DNA from: Curtobacterium pusillum
GTDB lineage: Bacteria; Actinomycetota; Actinomycetes; Actinomycetales; Microbacteriaceae
Direction of reading: 5' to 3'
Assembly (NCBI RefSeq): GCF_007680845.1
Contig: NZ_VEIY01000001.1
Location: forward strand, 504,227 to 568,226
Length of the DNA: 64,000 nucleotides
In this document: positions 16,716 to 25,758 of the stretch, piece by piece
Layout: each line of letters begins with the position of its first letter
Position numbering within the stretch: position 1 is the first letter of the stretch
Notes under the pieces: model-generated
Told to the model about the DNA's origin: nothing
Seen by the model: only the letters and a program-made list of their open reading frames with translations
The model's database searches: none
Program-made: the position numbers and the translations under genes

Positions 16716-18201
16716 AGGTCGCTCGCGGGATGTCGGACACGATGCGCCGCGCGGTCTGCACGGCGTCCTCCTCGGAGATCTGGTGCGTGACCACGAGCGA
16801 CGCCAGGTACGCAGCGTCCGCCCGCCGGGCCATGTCGTGCCGCGCGGGGATGGAGCAGTACGCCCGGGTGTCGTCGATGAACCCGGAGGTCTTCGTGAAC
16901 GACGCCGAGTCGGTGATCGCCGCCCGGTACCGCCCGATCGCGGCGGGGGTGTCGATGAACCACCACGGCGCGCCGGCGTACACGGCGGGGTAGAACCCGG
17001 CGAGCGGACCGATCTCGCGCGAGAACACCGTCTCGTCGACGGTGAACAGCACGAGGTGGAAGCCGGGAGCGGTCCCGAACGACTCGAGCAACGGCCGGAG
17101 CGGCACGGTGAACGACCCGACGGCGGGCAGGTCGTGGCCGGTGTCCGGGCCGAAGCGTTCGAGCGTCGGCGTGTGGTGGTTCCGGAGGACCCCCGGGTGC
17201 AGCTGCATGACGAGGCCGTCCTCGACGCTCATCTCGGCCCAGCGGTAGAGCATGTCGTGCCGGTACGCGGTGGCATCGGCCGCGGAGACCGACGCGGGGT
17301 CGCGGAGTGCCGCCGCGTGGATCCGTTCGCGGGACGTCTCCGACAACGGCGTCGATCCCGCGTCGAGCACCCCGGTGTCGGTCGCGGTCGCGCCGTGCTC
17401 GATGAAGTACTGGCGACGTGCGCGGAGTGCCGCCAGGAGGCCCTGGTGGGTCCCCGTGTCGATCCCGGCGGCCTCACCGATCGACGCGACCACGTGCCTC
17501 CAGTCCGACCGGGACGGGTCGAACACGGCGTCCGCGCGGAAGGTGGGGAGCACCCGACCGGTGAACGTCGGGTCGGCGGCGAGCCGCGCGTGCGCGGCGA
17601 GGTCGGCGGTGGGCGCGTCGGTGGTCGCGAGGACCTCGATCCCGAAGGCGTCGAACAGGGCGCGCGGGCGGAAGGCCGGCGACGCGAGCCGGTCGGCGAT
17701 GTGGTCGTACTGCTCGTCCGCGTTCGCGGCCGACGGGGCGGAGTCGAGCCCGAACACGTCGTGCAGCTCCGTCTCGAACCAGGAGCGGACGGGGGTGCCG
17801 AGGAAGTCGTTCCAGTGCTCCGCGAGCTGCCGCCAGATGGCCCTGCCAGGCGGGGTCGGCTCAGCGGCATCGCGCCAGCGATGCGCCGACCCCGCCGGGC
17901 GAGCCTGCGAGCCCGGTCGCGTTCCGGACAGGTCGACGCGACCCAGCGCCTCCAGTCCGACACCGTTCGCGTGCAGGAGCCGCAGGACGTAGTGGTCCGG
18001 CGTGATGAGCAGCGCGGCGGGGTCCTCGAACGGCTGGTCGTCCGCGATCAGGGCCGCGTCGACGTGTCCGTGGGGGGAGATGATCGGCGCGTCCTTGACG
18101 GCGTCGTGGACCGTGCGGGCGACCGCGCGCGCTCCCGGATCGGCGGGGAAGAGCCGGTCGGGGTGCGGGGCGAGCGGGGTGGCGGTGCTGGTTCGGGTCA
18201 T
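16705..18201 (-). CDS. uxaC: Glucuronate (uronate) isomerase
   Basis: 498 residues, close to the usual 470-500. The N-terminal metal-binding HxH motif is in IISPHGHVDAALIADD; LLITPDHYVLRLLHANGV follows, and WWFIDTPAAIGRYR and PARHDMARR lie near the C-terminus. It converts D-glucuronate to D-fructuronate (or galacturonate to tagaturonate), the first step of the Ashwell pathway. GAAGGAGTCGACG precedes ATG 18201. It lies 29 bp after the LacI gene on the same strand, so the two form a lacI-uxaC operon. Confidence 0.94.
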   Translation of the reverse strand: MTRTSTATPLAPHPDRLFPADPGARAVARTVHDAVKDAPIISPHGHVDAALIADDQPFEDPAALLITPDHYVLRLLHANGVGLEALGRVDLSGTRPGSQARPAGSAHRWRDAAEPTPPGRAIWRQLAEHWNDFLGTPVRSWFETELHDVFGLDSAPSAANADEQYDHIADRLASPAFRPRALFDAFGIEVLATTDAPTADLAAHARLAADPTFTGRVLPTFRADAVFDPSRSDWRHVVASIGEAAGIDTGTHQGLLAALRARRQYFIEHGATATDTGVLDAGSTPLSETSRERIHAAALRDPASVSAADATAYRHDMLYRWAEMSVEDGLVMQLHPGVLRNHHTPTLERFGPDTGHDLPAVGSFTVPLRPLLESFGTAPGFHLVLFTVDETVFSREIGPLAGFYPAVYAGAPWWFIDTPAAIGRYRAAITDSASFTKTSGFIDDTRAYCSIPARHDMARRADAAYLASLVVTHQISEEDAVQTARRIVSDIPRATFKL

Positions 18202-18230
18202 CGTCGACTCCTTCAGGACGGACGGACGGA

Positions 18231-19274
18231 TCAGGACGGACGCGGCGCGGGGCCGGTGGACTCGCGGACGGTGAGGTGCGTGGGCAACGCGACCGCGCCG
18301 GTGGTGTGCTCGCCCGGCAGTTCATCGGCGGGCAGCGCTCCCAGCCGGCCGAGCAGCATGCGGATCGCGACCCGTCCGGCCCGCTCGATGGGCGAGGTCA
18401 TCGTGGTGAGCGGCGGGTTGCAGAAGTCCGCGCCGAAGATGTCGTCGCAGCCGACGATGGACATGTCCTCGGGGACCCGCACGCCGCGTTCGCGGAGTCG
18501 ACCGAGCATGCCGATTGCGATGAGGTCGTTGAACGCGATGCACGCGGTGGCGCCGGCGTGCACGGCGGCGTCCGCGGCCGCGGCACCGGAGTCGACGAAG
18601 GGCGCGTGCGGCCCGATCCGCGCGACCCGGATGCCGAGTCGCTTGGCGACGCGGACGAGCGCACGCCAGCGGCGTTCGTTCGACCACGAGCTGTCCGGGC
18701 CGGCGACGTAGAGGACGTCCCGGTGCCCGAGGGACACCAGGTGCTGCACGGCCTGCTCGACCCCGCCCGGGGTGTCGATGAGCACGGAGGGCACACCGGG
18801 CGGCCGGCGGTTCACGACCACGAGCGGCGTGCGCTCGGCGAACCGGGCGATCTGCGCGTCGGAGAGGCGCGACGCCGTGAGGACGGCCCCGTCGGCCTTG
18901 CCGGCGATCGCGCTGAGGGCGGCGGTCTCGGCCTCGGCGGACTCCTCGGTGTCCACGAGCAGCTGGGTCCACCCGGCGCCGGCCAGCTGGTGCTGCGTGC
19001 CGCGGATGACGTCGAAGTAGAAGGGGTTCGTGATGTCCGACACGAGGACGGCGACCGCGCGGGTCCGGCCGGAGGTGAGCGCCCGGGCCTGCGAGTTCGC
19101 GACGTAGCCGAGCTCCCGGGCGGCCCGCTGGATCCGCTGTTGCGTGGCGTGGTTGACCCGGTCGGGGAGCGAGAGCGCACGCGACACGGTCGACGCGGCG
19201 ACCCCGGTCGCGTCGGCGATGTCCCGGATGGTCACCCGCCGGGTGGTGTCGGGTTCCGTGCCGCTGCTGCTCAC
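18231..19274 (-). CDS. LacI family transcriptional regulator of the hexuronate locus
   Basis: 347 residues from GTG 19274. N-terminal helix-turn-helix: VTIRDIADATGVAASTVSRA, with hinge ELGYVANSQARALTSGRT. The periplasmic-binding-protein-like core begins AVAVLVSDITNPFYFDVIRG, and the C-terminal part has CIAFNDLIAIGMLGRL and DMSIVGCDDIFGADF. It probably represses both lacI-uxaC and the divergent transport operon through the nested palindrome at 19296-19331, released by a uronate or its product (inference). No good Shine-Dalgarno precedes the GTG. Confidence 0.93.
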   Translation of the reverse strand: MSSSGTEPDTTRRVTIRDIADATGVAASTVSRALSLPDRVNHATQQRIQRAARELGYVANSQARALTSGRTRAVAVLVSDITNPFYFDVIRGTQHQLAGAGWTQLLVDTEESAEAETAALSAIAGKADGAVLTASRLSDAQIARFAERTPLVVVNRRPPGVPSVLIDTPGGVEQAVQHLVSLGHRDVLYVAGPDSSWSNERRWRALVRVAKRLGIRVARIGPHAPFVDSGAAAADAAVHAGATACIAFNDLIAIGMLGRLRERGVRVPEDMSIVGCDDIFGADFCNPPLTTMTSPIERAGRVAIRMLLGRLGALPADELPGEHTTGAVALPTHLTVRESTGPAPRPS

Positions 19275-19295
19275 GATGCCGACCGTAAGCGGATC

Positions 19296-19331
19296 TGGCA
19301 ACAAGTGGCAACCGGTTGCCGGTTGTTGCCA
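19296..19331. promoter_or_regulatory. Nested palindromic operator of the LacI-type regulator
   Basis: The inner GGCAACCGGTTGCC (19307-19320) is a perfect 14-bp palindrome with central CG, typical of LacI-family sites. TGGCAACA (19296-19303) and TGTTGCCA (19324-19331) share the same axis. 16 of the 18 symmetric pairs match over 36 bp. It begins 22 bp before the lacI start and lies 97 bp before the binding-protein gene. Confidence 0.85.
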
Positions 19332-19428
19332 GCCGAGGAACAGTGGTGGCCACGCCGGGGGCAGCACCTCCCGGCACCCGGGCCGCAGCGTCGCTCCCGG
19401 GTGGAGGTCTCGAGGAGGAAACCCCCGC

Positions 19429-20787
19429 ATGAGCACAGGAAGACTCAGGACACGCACCCTGGTCGGTGCCGTGGCCGTGGTCGCCCTCACCGCGCTGTCC
19501 CTCCAGGGATGCGCCGTGGTGAACGGCAGCGGTGACGACCCGAACACCCTCCGCGTCATGATGGGCGCGGACACCACCTACCCGAAGGAACGCAAGCAGT
19601 GGCAGCAGGACGTCGCTGCGGAGTTCGAACGCACCACCGGCGCGAAGGTCCAGTGGGAGACGTACTCCTCCGCCCAGGAGGAGCTGACCGCCATCCAGAC
19701 GAGCGTCATCTCCGGGCAGGGCCCCGACGTGTACGCCATCGGCAGCACCTTCACCCCGACGGCGTACGCCACCGGCGCCTTCGTCGAGATGGACGCGAAG
19801 GACTGGAAAGCGGTCGGCGGCAAGGACCAGTTCGACCCGGCGTCGTTCGGGATCTCGGGGCCGAGCGCCGCGAAGCAGATCGGCATCCCGTTCGCCAGCC
19901 GGCCGTTCGTGATGGCCGTCAACAAGGACCTGCTCGCCCAGGCCGGGATCGAGAAGCCGCCCACGACGTGGGACGAGCTCACCGCGGACGCGAAGGCCAC
20001 CACCACCGGTGACCACCACGGTCTCGCGGTCGCGTACGCCGACGGTTTCGACCCGTGGAAGTTCGTCTGGGGCATGGCGCAGAACGCCGGCAACACGATC
20101 GTGTCGGGGAACGGCAAGGCCGAGATCGACACGAAGGCCGTCCAGGACGCCTACCGCACCTACTTCGACTGGGTGACGAAGGACGGCGTCGTCGACAAGG
20201 CCGCGATCGGGTGGAACAACGCCCAGGCCCTCGCGCAGTTCACCGAGGGCAAGGCCGCCTTCTTCCCGATGACGACCACCACCGCGATCAACTCGTTCGA
20301 GAACACGAAGGTCGACGGCAAGTACGAGTTCGCCCTGCTGCCGACCGTGCCACCGGGGGCGACGGAGCGTCCGGCCGACGGCATCGAGGCCGCGAGCATC
20401 CTCTCCGGCGACAACTGGGTCGTCGCCGACTACGGCACGAAGCAGGCCCTGTCGTTCGACTTCATCAAGCAGCTCAGCACGCCGAAGGCGCAGCTCGAGT
20501 ACTACCGGCTCTTCGGCAACCTGCCCACGAACGCCGACGCGGCCGCACAGCTCGCGGCCGACAACCCGCAGCTCGCCCCGATCATCCAGGCCGGCAAGCT
20601 CTCGAAGCCCACGGCGTTCACCGGGGCCTGGTCGGACATCCAGCTCTCGCTCGTGAACGTCGTCGTGCAGTCCATCCCGTCGCTCAAGAGCGGCGAGGTC
20701 ACGGACGACCAGCTCCGGAAACGACTCCAGGCCGCGCAGAAGGACGCCCAGTCCACGCTCGACCGTCAGAAGAACGGAGGCCTGTGA
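19429..20787 (+). CDS. ABC transporter extracellular solute-binding lipoprotein (family 1)
   Basis: 452 residues from ATG 19429, with GAGGAGGAA 9 nt upstream. A type II signal peptide ends in the lipobox LSLQGC (cysteine about residue 27). The mature part has family 1 sugar-binding features: QWQQDVAAEFERTTGAKVQW, ISGQGPDVYAIGS, IPFASRPFVMAVNKDLLAQA and FTEGKAAFFPM. It binds a sugar outside the membrane and passes it to the permeases. First gene of a long rightward operon to manD; the substrate is probably a hexuronate or an oligosaccharide containing it (inference from context). Confidence 0.93.
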   Translation: MSTGRLRTRTLVGAVAVVALTALSLQGCAVVNGSGDDPNTLRVMMGADTTYPKERKQWQQDVAAEFERTTGAKVQWETYSSAQEELTAIQTSVISGQGPDVYAIGSTFTPTAYATGAFVEMDAKDWKAVGGKDQFDPASFGISGPSAAKQIGIPFASRPFVMAVNKDLLAQAGIEKPPTTWDELTADAKATTTGDHHGLAVAYADGFDPWKFVWGMAQNAGNTIVSGNGKAEIDTKAVQDAYRTYFDWVTKDGVVDKAAIGWNNAQALAQFTEGKAAFFPMTTTTAINSFENTKVDGKYEFALLPTVPPGATERPADGIEAASILSGDNWVVADYGTKQALSFDFIKQLSTPKAQLEYYRLFGNLPTNADAAAQLAADNPQLAPIIQAGKLSKPTAFTGAWSDIQLSLVNVVVQSIPSLKSGEVTDDQLRKRLQAAQKDAQSTLDRQKNGGL

Positions 20788-21812
20788 TGACCAGCACGCA
20801 GACCCGACCCCGGACCGAGCACGCCGAACGGCCCGTCCGGCCGCACGGCACGACCCCGCTGTACAAGAAGGAGCGTCCGCTCTGGATGCTCCTGCCCGGC
20901 GGCGTCCTCATGCTCGCCGTCATCGTCGTGCCGCTCCTGGTGGGCGTGTTCATCGCGATGCTCGACCTCGACCAGTACACGCTCCGCCAGTGGTTCAGCG
21001 CCCCGTTCGTCGGGTTCGCCAACTTCGCCGAGGCGTTCACGGACTCGCCGCTCCTGCACTCGATCTGGATCTCGGTGTCGCTGTCGGTGCTCGTCACCGC
21101 GGTCACCGTGCCGATCGGGGTCGCCGCGGCCATCTCGACGCAGAACCGGTTCCCCGGGCGCGGGCTCGTCCGGTCGATCTACCTCATCCCGTACGTGCTC
21201 CCGGCGTTCGTCGTCGGCACGTTCTTCCGGACCATGCTGCAGCCGCAGGGCGTCGTGAACTCGATCCTGCACACCGACGTCCTCTGGCTGAACGGGTCGG
21301 CGTCGTACTGGGCGCTCGCCGGCGTGATGGTGTGGACGAGCTGGCCGTTCGTGTACCTGCTCTCGCTCGCCGGGCTGCAGGCCGTGGACAACGAGGTGCA
21401 CGAGGCCGCCGCGCTCGACGGGGTGACCTGGTGGGCGAAGCTGCGCTACATCATCTTCCCGTACCTCCGCGGCCCGCTCTCGCTCGCGATCATCATCTCG
21501 ATCCTGCACAACATCAACAACTTCACGCTCCCGTTCGTGCTGTTCGGCATCCCGCTGCCGTCGAGCGTCGAGGTGATGCCCGTCCTGACCTACATCGCGA
21601 GCTTCCAGTCGTTCCGCTTCGGGCTCTCCGCGGCGATGGCGATCTGCTCGCTCGTGATCGTCGCCATCCCGCTGTTCGTCTACCTGCGGGCCGTCAAGCT
21701 CGACACCGGCGACGACGCCGGACCCACCCGGAAGCAGCGGCGCGCCGACCGCGCGACCCTGGCCGGTGCCACCGCCCCGACCGCCGCCGACCTCGACGGA
21801 GCACGCGCATGA
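20787..21812 (+). CDS. ABC transporter permease, MalF-like
   Basis: 341 residues, ATG 20787 overlapping the previous TGA by one base. Six transmembrane segments are visible between residues 30 and 310. The cytoplasmic EAA loop that contacts the ATPase reads EAAALDGVTWWAKLRYIIFP. The charged N-terminal tail RPHGTTPLYKKERPLW and a basic C-terminal tail are cytoplasmic. It forms the channel with the next gene product. No ATPase gene is in the locus, so a shared MsiK-type ATPase encoded elsewhere is likely (known for actinobacterial sugar importers). Confidence 0.93.
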   Translation: MTSTQTRPRTEHAERPVRPHGTTPLYKKERPLWMLLPGGVLMLAVIVVPLLVGVFIAMLDLDQYTLRQWFSAPFVGFANFAEAFTDSPLLHSIWISVSLSVLVTAVTVPIGVAAAISTQNRFPGRGLVRSIYLIPYVLPAFVVGTFFRTMLQPQGVVNSILHTDVLWLNGSASYWALAGVMVWTSWPFVYLLSLAGLQAVDNEVHEAAALDGVTWWAKLRYIIFPYLRGPLSLAIIISILHNINNFTLPFVLFGIPLPSSVEVMPVLTYIASFQSFRFGLSAAMAICSLVIVAIPLFVYLRAVKLDTGDDAGPTRKQRRADRATLAGATAPTAADLDGARA

Positions 21813-22756
21813 CCACCTTCGGGACCACCCGCACCCGCCCGACCGCGACGCTCACGGAGAGCATCACCGCGCCCGGCCCCCGCCGCGGCAAGCGGCCGTA
21901 CGACACCGACGTCACCCGGCTCCTGCCGCGCTGGCTGCTGGTCGTCGTCATCGCCGTGATCATCGCGTTCATCGCCGTCCCGGTGCTCTACATCCTGTTC
22001 GGGTCGGTGAACTCCGACGTCGCCGTCGCCCGCGGCGAGTACTTCCCCTCGGAGTTCACGCTGGCGAACTACGTCGACATCTGGTCGACCGTCGCGCTCG
22101 GCCAGGGACTCGTGAACTCGATCCTCACCGCCGGCGCGGTCGCGGTCGCCAGTGCAGCGCTCGCCGTGTCCACCGCGTACGTCCTCGTCCGGTTCCGGTT
22201 CCTCGGCCGCCTGACGATCCTCCGCGGGCTCCTCGCGCTGCAGTCGATCCCGGGCACGCTCCTCCTGCTGCCCGTGTTCGTGGTGTTCTCGAACGTCGCG
22301 AGCGCGACCGGCGTGCAGATCATCGGCACCCGCTGGGGCCTGTTCGTCACCTACCTGACGTTCGCCCTGCCGTTCTCGACGTGGGTGATGGTCACGTACC
22401 TCCGCGGGCTGCCGAAGGAACTCGAGGAAGCCGCCCGCATCGACGGTGCCTCCTCGACGAAGATCCTCACGAAGATCGTCCTGCCGCTGTCGTGGCCCGG
22501 CATCGTCGTGTCCGCGATCTTCGCCTTCCTGCTCGGCTGGAACGACGTGCTCTTCTCGACGATCATGACGACCCCCAACACGCGCACCGTCGCCGTGGTC
22601 CTCCAGGTGCTCGGGACCACGCAGGAGGGCGGGGCCGTCCCCATCTACGGGCAGATGATGGCCGCGTCGATCGTGTGCGCCGTGCCGGTCGTCGCCCTCT
22701 ACCTCATCTTCCAGCGCTACCTGGTCGGCGGTCTCACCGCCGGCTCTGTGAAGTGA
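21809..22756 (+). CDS. ABC transporter permease, MalG-like
   Basis: 315 residues, ATG 21809 overlapping the preceding stop (ATGA). Six hydrophobic segments and the EAA loop EEAARIDGASSTKILTKIVL. It ends QRYLVGGLTAGSVK, a typical MalG-type C-terminus. It pairs with the MalF-like permease. The 79-bp gap to the next gene contains a 16-bp-arm hairpin of the GGAGGCGCGG family, which may set lower expression of the catabolic genes or protect the upstream mRNA from 3' decay (inference). Confidence 0.93.
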   Translation: MTTFGTTRTRPTATLTESITAPGPRRGKRPYDTDVTRLLPRWLLVVVIAVIIAFIAVPVLYILFGSVNSDVAVARGEYFPSEFTLANYVDIWSTVALGQGLVNSILTAGAVAVASAALAVSTAYVLVRFRFLGRLTILRGLLALQSIPGTLLLLPVFVVFSNVASATGVQIIGTRWGLFVTYLTFALPFSTWVMVTYLRGLPKELEEAARIDGASSTKILTKIVLPLSWPGIVVSAIFAFLLGWNDVLFSTIMTTPNTRTVAVVLQVLGTTQEGGAVPIYGQMMAASIVCAVPVVALYLIFQRYLVGGLTAGSVK

Positions 22757-22772
22757 CGAAGTTGTCCACAGA

Positions 22773-22816
22773 CAGCCTGGAGGCGCGGTGCCAGCCCGCC
22801 CCGCGCCTCCAGGCTG
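22773..22816. repeat. Palindrome of the CTGGAGGCGCGG family, copy 2, inside the hexuronate operon
   Basis: CAGCCTGGAGGCGCGG (22773-22788) is perfectly complementary to 22801-22816, with a 12-nt loop. It lies between the last permease gene and the next isomerase, in the only gap longer than 20 bp within this operon. Confidence 0.9.
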
Positions 22817-22835
22817 GACGCATGAAGGGAATGCA

Positions 22836-23672
22836 ATGACCCAGCCCAGTTGGGAGCTCTCCGGTTTCGGCGACGAGATCGACGCCGACCCCACCATCCA
22901 GGTCGCAGTGCTCCAGGCACTCGGCGCCAACGCCATCGAGGTGCGCAGCGCCTGGGGCGTGAACGTCGTCGACCTCGACGAGGACCAGCTCGCGGGACTC
23001 CACCGGCTGTTCGAGGAGCGTGGGCAGACCGTGTCCGCGATCGCCTCGCCCATCGGCAAGGTCTCCATCGACGAACCCGTCGAGCACGAGGTCGGTCGGC
23101 TCGGCCGCGCGATCGCCGCCGCGCACGCCCTCGGCACCACGAACATCCGGATCTTCTCGTTCTACTTCGCGGGCCGAGCGCCCGAGGCCGTCCGCGACGA
23201 CGTGCTCGTCCGGATGCGCGCGCTGGCCGACCTCGCCGAGCGCGAGGGCGTGACGCTCCTGCACGAGAACGAGAAGGACATCTACGGCGACGTCCCCTCC
23301 CGCGTGCTCGACGTCGTCGAGAGCGTCGGCTCCCCGGCGCTCCGTCTCGCCTGGGACAACGCGAACTACGTGCAGTGCGGCGTCCGACCCTTCACCGACG
23401 GTTGGGCGCAGCTCGCCCCGTACGTCGACTACCTCCAGGTGAAGGACGCCCTCGCCGCCGACTCGTCCGTGGTGCCCGCGGGCGAAGGCGACGGCGAACT
23501 GCTGGAGACCCTCACGGCCCTGCGGGACGCCGGGTACTCCGGGTACGCCTCGCTCGAACCGCACCTCAGCGACTTCACCTCCCTCGGCGGGTTCTCCGGC
23601 CCCGCGGCCTTCGGCCGCGCCGGACGCGCCCTCCGCACGCTCACCGACCAGATCGGAGTCACCCTGCGATGA
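22836..23672 (+). CDS. TIM-barrel sugar phosphate isomerase/epimerase
   Basis: 278 residues from ATG 22836 (GAAGGGA upstream); the open frame extends back into the palindrome. Barrel motifs: LSGFGDEIDADPTIQVAVLQ, FSFYFAGRAPEA, TLLHENEKDIYGDV with a metal-ligand glutamate, RLAWDNANYVQCG, DYLQVKDA and GYASLEPHLSDF. These fit xylose-isomerase-like isomerases or epimerases. ATGA overlap with the next Gfo/Idh gene suggests the two enzymes work on the same substrate, as in oxidation-epimerisation schemes for inositols and uronate derivatives. Substrate unknown. Confidence 0.87.
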   Translation: MTQPSWELSGFGDEIDADPTIQVAVLQALGANAIEVRSAWGVNVVDLDEDQLAGLHRLFEERGQTVSAIASPIGKVSIDEPVEHEVGRLGRAIAAAHALGTTNIRIFSFYFAGRAPEAVRDDVLVRMRALADLAEREGVTLLHENEKDIYGDVPSRVLDVVESVGSPALRLAWDNANYVQCGVRPFTDGWAQLAPYVDYLQVKDALAADSSVVPAGEGDGELLETLTALRDAGYSGYASLEPHLSDFTSLGGFSGPAAFGRAGRALRTLTDQIGVTLR

Positions 23673-24874
23673 CCACCCCACACGAACCCAGCCCACTCCG
23701 CCTCGCCGTCGTCGGCGCCGGCGTCATCGGACGCCACCACGCCACCGTCGCCGTCCACCACCCCGACCTCGAGGTGGTCGCGCTCGTCGACGCGATCCCC
23801 GCCGCCGCCACGAGCGCCGCCGACGAGATCGAGGCGATGGGCGTCGCCCGCCCCGTCACGACGGAGACCATCGAGCAGGCGATCGCCGAGACCGACATCG
23901 ACGTGGTGGCGATCTGTTCGCCGTCGGGCATGCACGTGCAGCTGGCGGAAGCGGCGCTCGCCGCGGGCAAGCACGTCGTGATCGAGAAGCCCCTCGACAC
24001 GACGATGCCGCGTGCCCGTGAGATCGCCCGTCTCGCGCGGGAGGCGCGCGAGCGCGGGCTCGTGACGAGCGTCATCAGCCAGCACCGCTTCGACCCCGCG
24101 TCCGCCGCCGTCGCGGCCGCCGCGCACGACGGGGCCTTCGGGACCGTCACCTCGGGTGTCGCGAGCGTCGCCTGGTACCGGTCGCAGGGCTACTACGACT
24201 CCGGTGACTGGCGGGGCACCTGGGCGCTCGACGGCGGCGGAGCGGTGATGAACCAGGGCGTGCACACCGTCGACCTGCTGGTGTGGGTGCTCGGTCGTCC
24301 CGTCGAGATCTCCGCGCAGACCGGCCTCCTCGCGCACGACCGCATCGAGGTCGAGGACACGGCCGTCGCCACCGTTCGGTTCGAGAACGGCGCCCTCGGT
24401 GTCATCCACTGCACGACCGCCGCCTACCCCGGATTGTCCGCGCGGTACGCGGTCTACGGCACGCACGGCTCCGCGATCGTCGACGACGACCGGCTCGCGT
24501 ACTTCCACGTCGCGCCGGACGCCGCGACGCTCGAGTCGGCGTCGACCACGGCGAACGCCACGGCGGTCGCCGGTGCGGTCGACCAGAAGGACGAAGTCGT
24601 CCCCGCCGAGCACGTCGTCGGTGGCCCGGCCGAGCCCGACCACTTCGCCGCCGGCCACGCCCGGCAGTACACCGACATCGTCAGCGCGATCCGGGACGGC
24701 CGCGACGCGGCGGTCACGGTGGACGCGGCACTCGTGTCGCTCGCCACCGTCCGCGGGCTGTACGTCAGCGCGACGCTGGGGAAGCCCGTCCGCATCGACG
24801 ACGTGATCGAGGGCGGGTACGACGACGTGGTGCCGGTGGTCGGCGCTGCCGCGACCGAAGGAGCATCCCGATGA
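23669..24874 (+). CDS. Gfo/Idh/MocA family NAD(P)-dependent oxidoreductase
   Basis: 401 residues. N-terminal Rossmann fold: LAVVGAGVIGRHHATVAVHH (about residues 12-31), then VVAICSPSGMHVQLAEAAL and the catalytic-lysine motif KHVVIEKPLD. The C-terminal domain includes WALDGGGAVMNQGVHTVDLL with the conserved histidine. Family members oxidise or reduce sugars, inositols and their derivatives. Coupled by ATGA overlaps to isomerase genes on both sides. It may convert an alternative uronate or glycoside released by the importer (inference). Confidence 0.92.
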   Translation: MTTPHEPSPLRLAVVGAGVIGRHHATVAVHHPDLEVVALVDAIPAAATSAADEIEAMGVARPVTTETIEQAIAETDIDVVAICSPSGMHVQLAEAALAAGKHVVIEKPLDTTMPRAREIARLAREARERGLVTSVISQHRFDPASAAVAAAAHDGAFGTVTSGVASVAWYRSQGYYDSGDWRGTWALDGGGAVMNQGVHTVDLLVWVLGRPVEISAQTGLLAHDRIEVEDTAVATVRFENGALGVIHCTTAAYPGLSARYAVYGTHGSAIVDDDRLAYFHVAPDAATLESASTTANATAVAGAVDQKDEVVPAEHVVGGPAEPDHFAAGHARQYTDIVSAIRDGRDAAVTVDAALVSLATVRGLYVSATLGKPVRIDDVIEGGYDDVVPVVGAAATEGASR

Positions 24875-25758
24875 AGTTCTCCGTGTTCACCGCGTCCACA
24901 CCCGACTGGACCCCGTCGGAAGCCGCTTCGATCCTCGCCGAGCAGGGCTGGGACGGCATCGAGTGGCGGATCGTCGACGACCGCCCCGCCGACGGTGCGA
25001 CCGTGCCGGCCGAGCGGGCGTTCTGGGCCGGCAACAAGTCGACCTGGCAGTTCACCGGCATCGCGGACCACGTCGGCGACATCGCCCGCACCACCGACGC
25101 CGCCGGGCTCGAGTACTCCGGCATCGGCGGCTACCAGCAGGCGTCGGACCACGACGGCGTGGAGACGATGCTCCGCGTGACGAGTGAGCTCGGCGCCCGT
25201 CAGGTGCGCGTGACGATGCCGAACTACCGCGCCGAGAAGGAGCGGACGGGCGAGACCTACGGCCAGCTCTTCGACCGCACCCGTGCCGACCTCGAGTGGG
25301 CGGCGGACCGCGCGGCCGAACTCGGGGTGAAGGCCCTCGTCGAGCTCCACCACATGACGATCACCCCCTCGGCGTCCGCGGCGCTGCGGCTGGTCGACGG
25401 ACTCGACCCGGCGCACGTCGGCGTGATCCACGACCTCGGCAACCTCGTGATCGAGGGGCAGGAGGACCACCTCGCCGCGTTCGAGCTCCTCGGCCCGTAC
25501 CTCGCGCACGCGCACGTGAAGAACGCCCGGTGGGTCGACACCGGGGACACCCGGGCCGACGGTTCCTCGATCTGGCAGAACGAGTGGGCACCCCTGCGCA
25601 CCGGCCAGGCGTCCGTCTCGGAGTACCTCGATGCGCTGCGCCGGTTCGGGTACGACGGGTGGGTGACGATCGAGGACTTCTCCACCGACCTCCCGCTCGA
25701 GGCCCGGACCGCCGACAACCTGGCGTACCTGAAGTCCCTCGTCCCGGTGTCGGCATGA
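24871..25758 (+). CDS. TIM-barrel sugar phosphate isomerase/epimerase
   Basis: 295 residues from ATG 24871, overlapping the previous TGA. It begins MKFSVFTASTPDWTPSEAAS; barrel signatures are EQGWDGIEWRIVDDRP, VRVTMPNYRAEKERTGE, ALVELHHMTITPSASAALRL, GVIHDLGNLVIEGQEDH and AHAHVKNARWVDTG. The glutamate in LVELHH and histidines in HDLGN and AHVK are the expected metal ligands. It is the third isomerase-like protein of the locus and is coupled to uxuB (ATGA). Reaction not identifiable from sequence. Confidence 0.87.
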   Translation: MKFSVFTASTPDWTPSEAASILAEQGWDGIEWRIVDDRPADGATVPAERAFWAGNKSTWQFTGIADHVGDIARTTDAAGLEYSGIGGYQQASDHDGVETMLRVTSELGARQVRVTMPNYRAEKERTGETYGQLFDRTRADLEWAADRAAELGVKALVELHHMTITPSASAALRLVDGLDPAHVGVIHDLGNLVIEGQEDHLAAFELLGPYLAHAHVKNARWVDTGDTRADGSSIWQNEWAPLRTGQASVSEYLDALRRFGYDGWVTIEDFSTDLPLEARTADNLAYLKSLVPVSA

